Shown here: in pieces, positions 47,501 to 58,200 of the stretch | Position numbering within the stretch: position 1 is the first letter of the stretch | How the letters are laid out: each line of letters begins with the position of its first letter | From: Psococerastis gibbosa | Lineage: Eukaryota; Arthropoda; Insecta; Psocodea; Psocidae | Reading direction: 5' to 3' | Length of the DNA: 64,000 nt | Assembly (NCBI GenBank): GCA_963971405.1 | Contig: OZ020489.1 | Location: 23,958,290-24,022,289 of the forward strand | Translations under genes and position numbers: made by a program | The notes under the pieces: model-generated | Seen by the model: the letters and a program-made list of their open reading frames with translations, nothing else | What the model was told of the DNA's origin: nothing | Databases searched by the model: none

Positions 47501-50500
47501 ATATAATATTGCAGCTAATGGCTCAATCGAGATTTTTTGAGAAATTCAACTTTGCACAAAAAACGTCTATTGTGGGGATGACCGATTTGCTTTTAACCTA
47601 CAGTGTATAGAATATTCTCAGAACAGAATAATCTGCTCTAAATCTAATTTTTTTTAGATTCCACAACGTGTGCCGAAGAAGAGTTCATGGAGGTGGGGTG
47701 TGTGCATGCCGTCCGCATGTACACCACAAGATCTTAAAGGGCACATTATCCAGGCGCTGACTCAGACTCTTACTCTTTCTACTAAAGTGGAAGTACACGT
47801 AGACCCCGACGCATGCTATACGGCCCAAAAAACTAGTCTTACCATTGGACACTACGTAGCCATGTAGGATTATTTCATTTTGTGTACAGTAGGCTACCGT
47901 ATAGCCTACGATGGTTTCAAACTACATAACATAACTACTATAGTACCTAGAACAGTTTATTAATTTATGCGTTTACTGGCGATACTACTGGGTATCTATA
48001 ATGGACAATATAACAAATTACCATAACTAGAATTAGAATAGGAGTGGTAACTCTCTATACATAGCCTTCTAAAGCTGCATCGCCGTAGCCATGCTTTGGC
48101 GTTCAAACGTTTTCCTTCTAACGGAAAATATTCTGTGTTTGGCAGATCTCACAAAATTCAAACCCCAAGATTTTCCAGGATCTAGCAAATCATTGGCCCT
48201 GATTATATACTCGAATATTTATTCGACCCAATATGTATTCGATTATAGAAATATTTGGAATGTTTCTGTTGAAGTACCTATACGATTTGAATCTGAATTT
48301 AGGTACCTATTTCAATTTCGAATTTTTCCTGGACCCATTTTTGTTGGTTCAAACATTGGACCAATATTCGAGTGTGTAATAGGAGGGAATATGCTATGTA
48401 TAACAATTTCACATCGATTTTATCCTTGTAGAAAGTTTATTTCAACATCGCGCAGTTCGTATAATACTGCAATTTAGAGGATTCTGTAATATGAATACAC
48501 AATAGCAAATTCTTAACTTTTCTAAATTTCTATTCTACTTAAATTTTTAGTACCTTATTGATGTTCCTGACAATGTCAATTATTTGGGGGACAATTCAGG
48601 ATAAAACCAGACAGCAGGTCCCTCAATACACAGCTTTGGGAAACTTTTTCCACTGTTTTTCATTGACAAAAAATTGGAACAAACTTAAAGACACTGACAA
48701 TTTTACTGAAGACATTGATTACATTCATGGCCTAAGAGGGTTAAATGCAATTATTTTGTATTTTTCACACAAATGTATGGCTTACATGTTCACTCCACTC
48801 ACGAACGCTGCGACGTTTGCAGAGGTAGGTTTCTCAAGTATCTATATTCCAACAGTCAGAACTGGAAAAATATCCTCACGTCAGATATTTCGAAATAGGT
48901 ATATCATAAGCAAAGAATTAGCAAGTCAATTTGACGAAATTACTTTAGTCCTCAATACACAGCTGCAAAGAATAAAAAGTAGCTTATGTATTTAAGATTT
49001 CGCGGAAAATATACATTTCTTCAATCAAATATTACGTATTATTGAAGCTAACCCGATAAAGTGCATTAAACAGATATTTTTATAGAATACGCGTAGGCTA
49101 GTAGGTAGTAGCAGATCTGCTTGCTACTAGTAAAACTTTTGTGAAATCGTTAGAACCAAAGGTGGAAACACTAAGCGCTACGTCTTTCAATCGATTTACA
49201 TGTTTTGAGGCTTCCAGGAACAAAAAACAAATGTCCGTCGACTTGTAGGCACCTTTACATTATAATGTACGCCTTTTAATTCAGGACACGAGAGGTGTGT
49301 GGACTATGGGCACCAGATCATCGTTTCTTTATACTGACAGCTTCTTATTCATTAGTGGCCTTTTGGCGGCCCGTTCTGCAATAAAAGAACTAGATAAGTC
49401 TGGAAGACTGAATGTGACGAGAAACTTCATTTCAAGATATATACGGTAAATAGCTACCAACAATAATTAAAGAGAAAATTTCAGAATATGAAGTCCGAGT
49501 CATTTGACTTTTTATTTTCATTTTCATATCACTGCTGCAGCAGTCTGATCGAGGCGTTTATAATACCGGGGTTAAATAAATACCCTAGGATTATAACTGT
49601 AAACAAACAAATTTTGAATAGCACTTTCCATTATAAAATTATCTTGTTTACGAGTGGATTAAATAAATACCGATTTTATAAACGCCCCGATCAGGCTGCA
49701 GCAGCAGAACGAGTACTAATTTAATTCCATAAAGAAACAAAACCTCAGTCATCGTTTCTTCATCAAAGTCTCTCTCTTAAATTGATAGTCATTGGATGTG
49801 CTAACAGTCGCAAGGCCCATGATACCTACTGTAAGAGGGTGCTACTGTACGAGGGTGCTTAACTTCAAAAAAAATAATGGGACATGAAATGAAGCTTCAA
49901 ATTTTGCTCTGCCAATGAATAAAATTATTGAATGTGGGCAAGTTAGAGTTTGAGGATAGTGGTACTTACCGTATAGTGGCATTTACCCTGCAACATCATG
50001 CAAAAATCATCTGTTTATCCCTAAATTATTCAAAAATATCTTGGAGATGTGCCTTCCCGATTTCCTGTGAATAAACATAAAATTATTGTTTTTTTAATTG
50101 TAGGTTTACACCGAGCCTATTAGTTGTTATTTTAGTAAGCACATATCTTACGGATTTTATTGGCTCCGGTCCTCTTTGGGGATTCGTCGTTGGTAAATAT
50201 TCGACCCTATGTAAATGTAGCATGTGGAAAAATTTACTCTACATCCACAACTACGATGGTTGGGAAAATATGGTAAATTGTATAAATAACTATACTTTTT
50301 ACATGTAATTTTTTTTATAGAGCCTACCTAATTATTACTGAGACATGATATACCTATACATAGGGTAGGGTATTCCTACAATTTTCGTGATAAGATGCTC
50401 TAACTTAGGTGACAAAAACAAATAAAATAAAATAAAATATATTTAACTCAAAGTATCTCAAAGTACAGGATGTACACATCAACAATTCCCAACCCCAAAT

Positions 50501-53500
50501 GTTCCTAAGAATGTGCTTGGGGAGAGAACATACCATACTAGACTAAATTCAATTCAATGTAACAATAACATGCATGTTTGCCTCAAATGGATAGCTATAC
50601 TATTGAAAAAAAGGAGTAGATTTGTTAATATACATAGATAAATAGTTAATTAAAAAGATTACATGACATATTTGCTAATATTTGGATTTGAGTGATTTCT
50701 TTAGCATCGGAAGAGGAACAATGCCGCTTTGTATTAAATAAATGAATCTTTTGAGCAACATATCTTATTTATTTAGTATGATTTTTGTCATGTTTGCAGC
50801 AATTAAAATATTTAAACAATTTAGTAAAGAAAAGGTAAAAAGTTAAATTACTAAACGCACGAGGCCTACGGTTTCACTCGATTTAAATAAATCCAATAGG
50901 CTACTTGACTACAGATTACAGCAGTTTCTAAATTAGGCGTGTATTCCACATGTCAATTTTTCTTCAATAATTGATGAGATTTTTTCTTTACTCTATATGT
51001 AATCTCATCAATTATTGATGCACAAATGAAGGAATATTGACAAGTGGAATACACGCCATAATAAATTTCATTGCTTCCCTTTCTATTACAGTGTCTTAGC
51101 AATTCTCACCATTTGGCGCTCGAAATGCAGCTGTTTTTAATATCACCAATACTGGTTTATTTAATTTGGAAATTTCCAAAATTAGGGGTTATGTGTGCAC
51201 TCACCCTTGCTGGTGTTAGCTCATGGTTGCGGTATTCGATGGCTATTGAAAAGGAGATCAACTATGTCATACATTATGGAATTCCGTAAGTATTTTAGAT
51301 AAAACGTAAGACTATTATACTATATCATATTGTATATACTGTATATTTTCCAGAACAATAGGCTACGACAGGGGTCGGAAACCATTTGCTGAAACAGGGT
51401 CACAAATGTTGTCAGAGTAATAGTGAGGGTTCACAGCCCAGCAACCAGCCTAAATCCTAGTGAATTTTGCTTCGGTACCGTACTTTTTTTGTGGGCCCCA
51501 GGTTTGCGGGCCGCACCGAGATGGTCAACGGGCCGTTGGTTGCCGACCCATACGCTACGGCACCTGTAACACCTCCATGAATCCCTGGAGCCCAAAATTG
51601 ATGCTATACTTTTCTTGAGTTCAGAACCCGGTATATTTACAAGCCTTCTTAGTAGCCTGAAAGATCATAAAATTTATTTCAAATCAATGAGGTCGATTTT
51701 ACTGGTCCCGAAGCATTGGAATGCTGCATCAAAACATTGGAGGATCGAAGATACAATATAATAATAACTTGTTTCGGTCAATGTATATATACTAAATGTT
51801 GCTTTAAAACATTTTCTCCAACCCATTTTGTTTTAATAGGATGAAACAAATGATGGCAACTGGAAGATTTTCATACAGTGTTGCCACCCATCGAGCCACT
51901 GTTTATATTGTGGCCATACTTTTCGCATTCGCCATGCAACGAGGTTATACAGCATTCAACATTTCAAAGGCAGCAGCCAAAGTAGGATGGGCCGCATGCT
52001 CAGCAGCCATGATTTTAGCGACGTCTTGGTTTACCGACATGTCTGAAAGAGGCTACGAATTTGACTCGCACTCGGCTGCATTGAACAACACCTTTGCTCC
52101 GATTGTATGGTGCCTGGGATTGACATGGATTGGAATAGCATGTACCAATGGCAAAGGAGGTGAGTGTTGTAAAGTAGTAAGGTTTTGTGAAAAAGAGTGG
52201 ATTATTTTTGGCGAAACATTTTGAACATATATTTGTTAAACTATAGGTACCGGTACCTACAGACCCGTAACCAGAATTGTTTTTGGTGGGCTGCAATCGT
52301 ATGAGACGTAGGTAGTGAAATGTCTCTGAAAAGCACAAATCTATTTAGTGTAAAACCCTCATGAAATTTCCAGGGGTGGGGGTAGAATTATATCCGACTG
52401 GTCCTTCTATATTGCCACTTACCACAGACGTACTTGCACCTAATATAATTATGTCAATGACCATACTTATACTGCATCATGTGTTTTTGGCTCGCTTTTA
52501 GGTTGGATGAACACGATATTGACTTGGAAGTACTTCAGAATTTTCTCCAGGGTCTCTTACGCATTTTACTTGGTCCAATTCCCGATATTTTTCTACTTCG
52601 TAGGGACTTTGAGATACAGCCAAACATATCTCTCACTTCTGACCTTTGTAAGTATTAAAACACAGTTCATTGCAATTGTTCAAACATTGGTTCGTACCAA
52701 GTGCAATATGTATGTACAGGTAATTATCTACTGTATATACCTTAGGCCTGAGCAGTACATACTACAGATACACTGCATAACTCATTAATTACAATAGATG
52801 ATCAGGTTTGATGATATTTGGGGAAGTGTTTAGGTTCACAATGCATATATAAGTTTTGGTCAACATTATTTCTAAAATTAATATAATAATATAATTAATA
52901 AATTATACTAATTGTTAATAATTATATAATTAATAAATTAAACTAATTATTAATAATTATGAAATAAAGAACCGGTCCGAGTTTACTCGAACATGCTTTC
53001 CAATTTATCAACATTAGTAGACAGAGAAAATGAGTAATTTCTTGGTAAATAATTTTCCAGCGGTTAAATTTCCGATGTCTCGGGGGGGGGGGGGGGGGTG
53101 TCCACCTGACGTCACTGGAAGTGAAATAATTTCAAGATAGGTCTGTCAACACAATAATTACCACACAGCAATAATGTCAGGGCACGCAATGCATTTGAGC
53201 GCGAATTTTCTATCATTTTTTCAAAAAATAATTTTTTTGTGCAAAACCAAATAGATTTTTGGGAAATCAACCAGTCCGGTTTCTTTACTCAATTTAACAC
53301 CTAAAACATGCCAGAATGTAGAAATCATCGATAGAAATGTTTCGCAGAAAAAATATTTGTTAGTCATTTTTCATTAAAAGCATACTATCAAGGGGCAAGC
53401 GACCCCCCGCATTTTGTCAACATTAATAATGACTACAATATGTGTGAATTAAAAAGAAATAGTTGGAGCCGTTTTTGAAAAATAATTTTTTTAGACGTTT

Positions 53501-53643
53501 TTTTGGAATTTTTTGAGAATAAAACCCCCCCAAATTGGGTTAGCCCAAAATAAAAAAATAAATGGTCTCGAGGTATGATTTTTGTGAACCTTCATGCAAA
53601 ATTTCTTCAAAATCGGCCGAGGAGTTTGCCCGGAAATCGATGA

Positions 53644-53674
<31 letters not shown>

Positions 53675-54521
53675 TACAGACAGACTGACAGAGCAACAGA
53701 CAGACATTTCGTAAAAACCACTTTTTTGGGTTCCTGGGACCTGAAATCGTGTAAATCCGTTGAAATCTCAGAATCGAAAATTTCGACCATCACAAAGCTT
53801 TCCTTATACTACGTATAAATTGGAAAGCAATTAATATAATAATTAATAATTAATATAATAAATGGAACTAATACTCATATTTACAAATATATACGATGAA
53901 TGGCCGCACGCTCCATCATCCTCAAATTCAATTAGGTCGACACCCCTCCAATAGTGAGTTGCCCTTATATGCACATACAGTATACATACAGTATGGCAAC
54001 TGTTATTACTCGGGCTCTCAGCCACCCCTTGACGACAACCACGGATTTATGCCACCGCGATCAGCTAGTTGTTCAGTTAAACCGCCCATAAAAACCGAGT
54101 GATCGTGACTACTACAGGAGCAGAACTACGGCGCGCTTCACATTCGCCATTGTAATACTTATAATAGTATACCGACATACTGTACATTATCCCTATTCTA
54201 TTCCAATTTCCGACATTTTGTTATTGTCTTTTTTCCCAAACTCATGAGGTTGGTAGGTTAAACACGACGTTATACTCGTATGTGCCTATACGTATACCGG
54301 TACATAATACTATATATGGTAGGCCTATAGATAATTATATAAGCAGTTTATGTATATGATATAATATCTTTTTCATTTTTCAGATAGACATTAATGAGTT
54401 GCTTACGGTCATTGGGGCATCTGTTTTGTTAACTCTTGGCATTGACTTTCCGTGTCAAAACCTAAAAACAACTTTTTGGCCAAGTGTTCAAGAAAAACAA
54501 ACGAAGGCCAAAGTGACTTGA
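44581..54521 (+). CDS. NRF gene D: nose resistant to fluoxetine protein 6-like membrane acyltransferase, 686 aa
   Basis: Ten exons: 44581-44809, 46859-47082, 47658-47863, 48551-48824, 49285-49445, 50104-50272, 51092-51285, 51840-52159, 52502-52647, 54384-54521 (TGA). The signal peptide is MFKKVACCVLLSVVMAIGG. The NRF domain (about 30-218) has six cysteines, including GDFDLCLEA, GRYCLADF, WGVCMPSACTP and DPDACYT. TM1 is about 221-233. The acyltransferase-3 domain has HGLRGLNAIILYFSHK (His293), SRYIRFTP, IGSGPLWG, SHHLALEMQLFLISPI and FSRVSYAFYLVQFP. Exon 3 uses a weaker donor (AT|GTAGGA). A polyadenylation signal follows 50 bases after the stop. Introns 1 and 9 each contain an inverted copy of the 830-bp repeat. 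It is the closest relative of gene C; function is inferred only from the family. Confidence 0.92.
44872..45703 (-). repeat. 830-bp dispersed repeat, copy 2
   Basis: From AAGAACCGGTCCGCTTTCCA to AAATTGGAAAGCA. It contains AACCCCCCCAAATTGAG-type sequence, a CAGACAGACAGA microsatellite and TTTCGTAAAAACCACTTTTT. It is inverted relative to 1803-2646 and lies in intron 1 of gene D. Confidence 0.8.
46452..46740 (+). repeat. Dispersed repeat family 4, long copy
   Basis: It starts GTTGTTGTTGTTTCTAACGC then CTGCTTTCAGCATTTCTGCT and CAACCCTGTCAGCCTGGCGG, shared with 28731 and 8515 (inverted). It continues to a segment whose complement contains AAGTCGAGTCCTGG, a possible degenerate box B, so the family may be a SINE. 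It lies in intron 1 of gene D. Confidence 0.5.
48205..48395 (+). repeat. AT-rich dispersed repeat, partner of 7490-7690
   Basis: CGAATATTTATTCGACCCAA, AGAAATATTTGGAATG, TCTGAATTTAGGTACC and AATATTCGAGTGTGTAATAG match the complement of 7490-7690. It generates a spurious 128-aa ORF in intron 3 of gene D. Confidence 0.65.
49532..49708. mobile_element. Foldback MITE, about 175 bp
   Basis: The arm CTGCTGCAGCAGTCTGATCG continues GAGGCGTTTATAA. It is mirrored by TTATAAACGCCCCGATCAGG plus CTGCAGCAGCAG. The interior contains TTGAATAGCACTTTCCAT, shared with 5642-5750. It lies in intron 5 of gene D. Confidence 0.7.
50936..51057. mobile_element. Foldback MITE of the GTGTATTCCAC family, copy 2
   Basis: From GGCGTGTATTCCACATGTCA to GACAAGTGGAATACACGCC, with internal arms AATAATTGATGAGATT / AATCTCATCAATTATTG. 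It is 122 bp with TTA to the left. The GGCG start links it to the GG...CC family. It ends 34 bp before the gene D exon at 51092. Confidence 0.8.
51369..51552. mobile_element. hAT-like MITE, degraded
   Basis: The left end CAGGGGTCGGAAACC pairs with GGTTGCCGACCC near the right end. The flanks GGCTACGA and CGCTACGG match at 6 of 8. The last bases of the right terminus have diverged. It lies in intron 7 of gene D. Confidence 0.6.
52967..53830 (-). repeat. 830-bp dispersed repeat, copy 3
   Basis: It carries the full AAAGAACCGGTCCGAGTTTA left end that mirrors the right end of copy 1, then GCTTTCCAATTT, a G run near 53082, a CAGACAGA microsatellite (about 53645-53706), and AAATTGGAAAGCAA. It lies in intron 9 of gene D. 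Confidence 0.8.
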
Positions 54522-54570
54522 AAAATGGCTGCTAACGAAATTAATTGCTGATGTCAATATATACAATGTA

Positions 54571-54576
54571 AATAAA
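54571..54576 (+). terminator. Polyadenylation signal of NRF gene D
   Basis: AATAAA 50 bases after the TGA. It is the first such hexamer downstream and the position is normal for a short 3' UTR. Confidence 0.6.
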
Positions 54577-55197
54577 TACATAAATCGGAAAAGTACGGAA
54601 AAGGTACCTAGTGTCTATTGTGGAACTGGTTGATTTTCCGGCTTTAAGCTACCAAAATTCGCATCTGATGATGTATGCCTACGATAGAATAACATAATTT
54701 AATTTCCATAATGTTTCTTCCTTAATTTACCTATTCTAATGTTTCTAATAAATAATAGCTTAATGATTAATAATAAGCTTAATGAACTACGGTAGTAGGT
54801 AGGACTTGTAGTACAAAAAATACTACAATAAATAACTTAAAAAATAACAATAAAAAACATTGTTTGGTAAAATATATATTTTGTAGTAAAATATCCTATC
54901 GTATTCCTACTTAATTTGTATCATATAGATTACTATATTCCTTAGTTCCTTACTCCATACGCACTTCATGTTACAATACAAGAAAATATGTGGAAATAAA
55001 TTATAAACCACTCTTTTCTAGTTTTTCAGCCTTTAATTAGGTATATTTTGAGACCGTATGTAATAATTGCAATAACATTTGCCAGTCAGAGACTGATCAT
55101 CAGAGAAAATTAGGAACTTACATTTAAATTAAATAAAACTGGAAAAAATAAAAATTTTTTAAAACTTTGTAAGTAATCCCGCCAACGTTTTGTCATG

Positions 55198-55205
55198 TCA
55201 CGTGA
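55198..55205. promoter_or_regulatory. Candidate E-box upstream of Elp4
   Basis: TCACGTGA, a palindromic E-box core (CACGTG), starts 83 bases before the Elp4 ATG. bHLH factors such as USF and MITF/TFEB bind this sequence. A single short motif is weak evidence. Confidence 0.3.
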
Positions 55206-55280
55206 TCACTACTGCCACGTTTAATTTGACGCCATATTTGTTGTCAAACAAAACACAAAACAAATCACCATTCACCAACC

Positions 55281-58200
55281 ATGGCTGACCAACGAAAAGC
55301 CAAAAGCTTTACAAAAACTGTTAAGAAATCTAGCAACATCATTTCTGGCACGAAATCACTGCCACATAATTTTACACTAGTAACATCTACGGGACTTTCT
55401 TCAGTGGACTCTTTATTAGGTAGGTAAATTACACGTAAGTAGGCTGTCAGTCGATAACCATGGCTTTTCATGGTAACTTGGCGTTGGCACAGGATCCACT
55501 GCTAAGTACAAATTAGTTTTTAAGGTGATGGATAGATAATTCGTGTATTTACCAGAAAATATGTAGAATGTACTGTAAGTAATTTATTTGGTAAAGGTTC
55601 AGTTTAGCTACCCCTCATAAAATCTCAAAATTCGGTTCTATATCGTTGATTTAGCTTCAAAGAAACCCATTTCCGAAAGAATTAAAAGTCGGAAAAGTAT
55701 AGTTTTTGAGTTACAGCCGAATTTAGTTCAAATTTTTGCATGGGCAGGTATAGGAACAAATTGCTCATAAAAATTTTTATGGAAGGAACGTTGTCAGAGG
55801 CATGTCAATAAGACAACCCTTTACCTTTGCTTAAAATATGAATTCCCTTGCAAATGGGGTGTTTTCTTTCCATATTAAAAGCATCTTCATTCGACTTTTG
55901 ATACAGCGGTGTAGCTAAACTAGACCTTTACCATTTATTTCAACACTAATATTTTATGTGTACAATTTTCAGGCGGAGGTTTACCATTAGGATCATTACT
56001 ACTTATAGGTAAGTCGAGTGACAGCAGTTTAGTACAGCAGCCGCAACCATTATGTATCATTTTTCGAGCAAACCGTCTATTGAGTAACTTAAAAGACACG
56101 AAACCACTAAGACTACTGTGAAGTGTTGTTATATTTAATCAATGAAAAAGAGAAGCGGTCATTATAATGATTGTGCCATTTGATGTAGGAAAAGTTGAGT
56201 ATGGAAAATCAAATTTCTAGGAGTATGGACTGACTCAACGTTAAGCTGGAAAGTACATGTAGAAGAAGTCATAAGGAAAATGAGAAGAGGCTGCTTTGTC
56301 CTACGCCAACTGTGTTGGATAATCTCGAAAACGGACCTGCGAATGGTTTACCACGCAATTGTTGAGTCACACATATCATATGTCATAGTATGTTGGGGCA
56401 ATCAACATGGATGGATAAGGTGTTGAAGCAACAAAAAGCGAGCTGTAAGAATAATGGCTGGAAAATGTCAGAGACATCCATGTCGGCCTTTATTTCAGGA
56501 ACTCAAAATACTTACCGCTCCAAGTACTGCGCAGTGCTACACTGGTTAGGGAGCACTTAAATGAGTATCCAGGAAATAGGGATCGCCATAGTCACGATAC
56601 AAGACATGCCGGAGACCTTTCAGTCACAGCAGCCAGGCTGACAGCCCGACAGCGCAGTCCACGAGCCGCAGGCATCCGCATATATAACGCTCTACCCGAA
56701 GCCTTCAAACAGGAGCCTACGGATAATGCTTTCAAGAAAGCACTAATTAACTTTTTGTTACAGCGAAGATTGTACAATCTGAAGGAACTGTGAAGCTATA
56801 GGCTACCTATATTTATTTATTTATTTATTTTTTATATATTGTATTAAGACGCAAGATGACTGTGCTCAATGTTTGATTATTATTGTTATAATAAGATGTA
56901 ACAAAGATGGGCAAATACACTTTAATTTATTGATTGATTGATTGATCAACTTCAAAACAGTTGAATTATTTTCTACTACTACTAAGTACTAGTACTTGCT
57001 CGGAATATTTGGAGGGTGAAGAGGATAGGAAGGACCATAAATACGATAAAAAAGAAACCAATAGAAGGAAAAACAAAACCTGTGCACATTATTAAAAAAT
57101 CGAATGGCTATTATTTTTTAGAGGAAGATGAATTCTCATTTTATTCCGAGCTATTGGCAAAATATTGCGTCGCCGAAGGCATCGTCAATAATCACAGATT
57201 AATACTAACTTATCAAGACGGCGGTGTTGAAAAGCTTGTAAGTTTTAATTTTAATTCATTATTTCTTTTTTTTCAGATTTTATATTTTATTATATATTTT
57301 TGTCACTCGAATTGTATTTACGACTCAAAGCAACATATAATAGGCCTATTTATACAGGTTCGACTATCAAACATAACATTAAGTTTGCGAAGAGAGAGAG
57401 AATTATTATTATTATTATTATTAATAAGATTATATTTAAATTTTTGTAGCTTCAGCATCTGCCTGGACTTGCTGACTCTGAGCTCCTGGAAAACAAAAAG
57501 CCTACGTTACCGGATAATCAACAAATGCAAATAGCATGGCGATATAATAACCTTAAGGCAGCCGATGTCTCCATAGGGGGAACAGCTATTTTTGGTCATA
57601 AATTCGACTTGACGCAAAACTTACCTAAAGATGTAGTAAAAGCTGCCGACATCACGTTGTTGAAAGGTAGAGTTGAAATAATAATTGACCTCATTCAAAA
57701 GGCATCCAAAGATTCCAACTTTTTGATTAACTATTCACTAAACACTAGTGTACATCCATTCCATACCTTACTTATTAAATTTGCTGGCACGCTATTGGCA
57801 TTCCATAGCAACTTTCAGTAGTTATGTTTTGGCTATAAAGCCCTATTCAAATTGGTTGCTGAGTTGTCCATCGATGCAAGTCTTCTAATAAGGGATTGCC
57901 GTAAGTTTGCCTGCTGCTGGCTTCAGATTCATCATCTCACTCCACTCCACTCTATGACATTTCAAAGCTTCAAAGATACTACCCTGTGCAATAATTGTTT
58001 TCAAAGTTGACCAATGTACAATCAGCCTTAGTAAATGCCTGCGGATGTGCTTCGATTCTCGATTGATACGAAAATGAAGAGACCATTTGCTGAGGCGGGG
58101 ATTCCACCAACGTCACTAGTGATAGTAAATGTAGTTTTGACGTGGTAGCAGACATTAAAGACATGCTAAAAATGTCTGCTACCACGTCAAAACTACATTT

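Larger units (their letters stand above)
54522..55280. other. Gap between NRF gene D and Elp4
   Basis: 759 bp without a recognised gene or repeat. It should hold the 3' UTR of D and the promoter and 5' UTR of Elp4. Confidence 0.6.

Noticed and set aside
48091..48477. A 128-residue ORF in intron 3 of gene D
   Set aside because: It lies over an AT-rich dispersed repeat also found inverted at 7490-7690, and has no family match.
57016..57121. Upstream ATG extending Elp4 exon 3 to the left
   Set aside because: The acceptor TTTTTTTAG at 57121 and the match of EEDEF to exon 2 GGGLPLGSLLLI show that the upstream part is intron.
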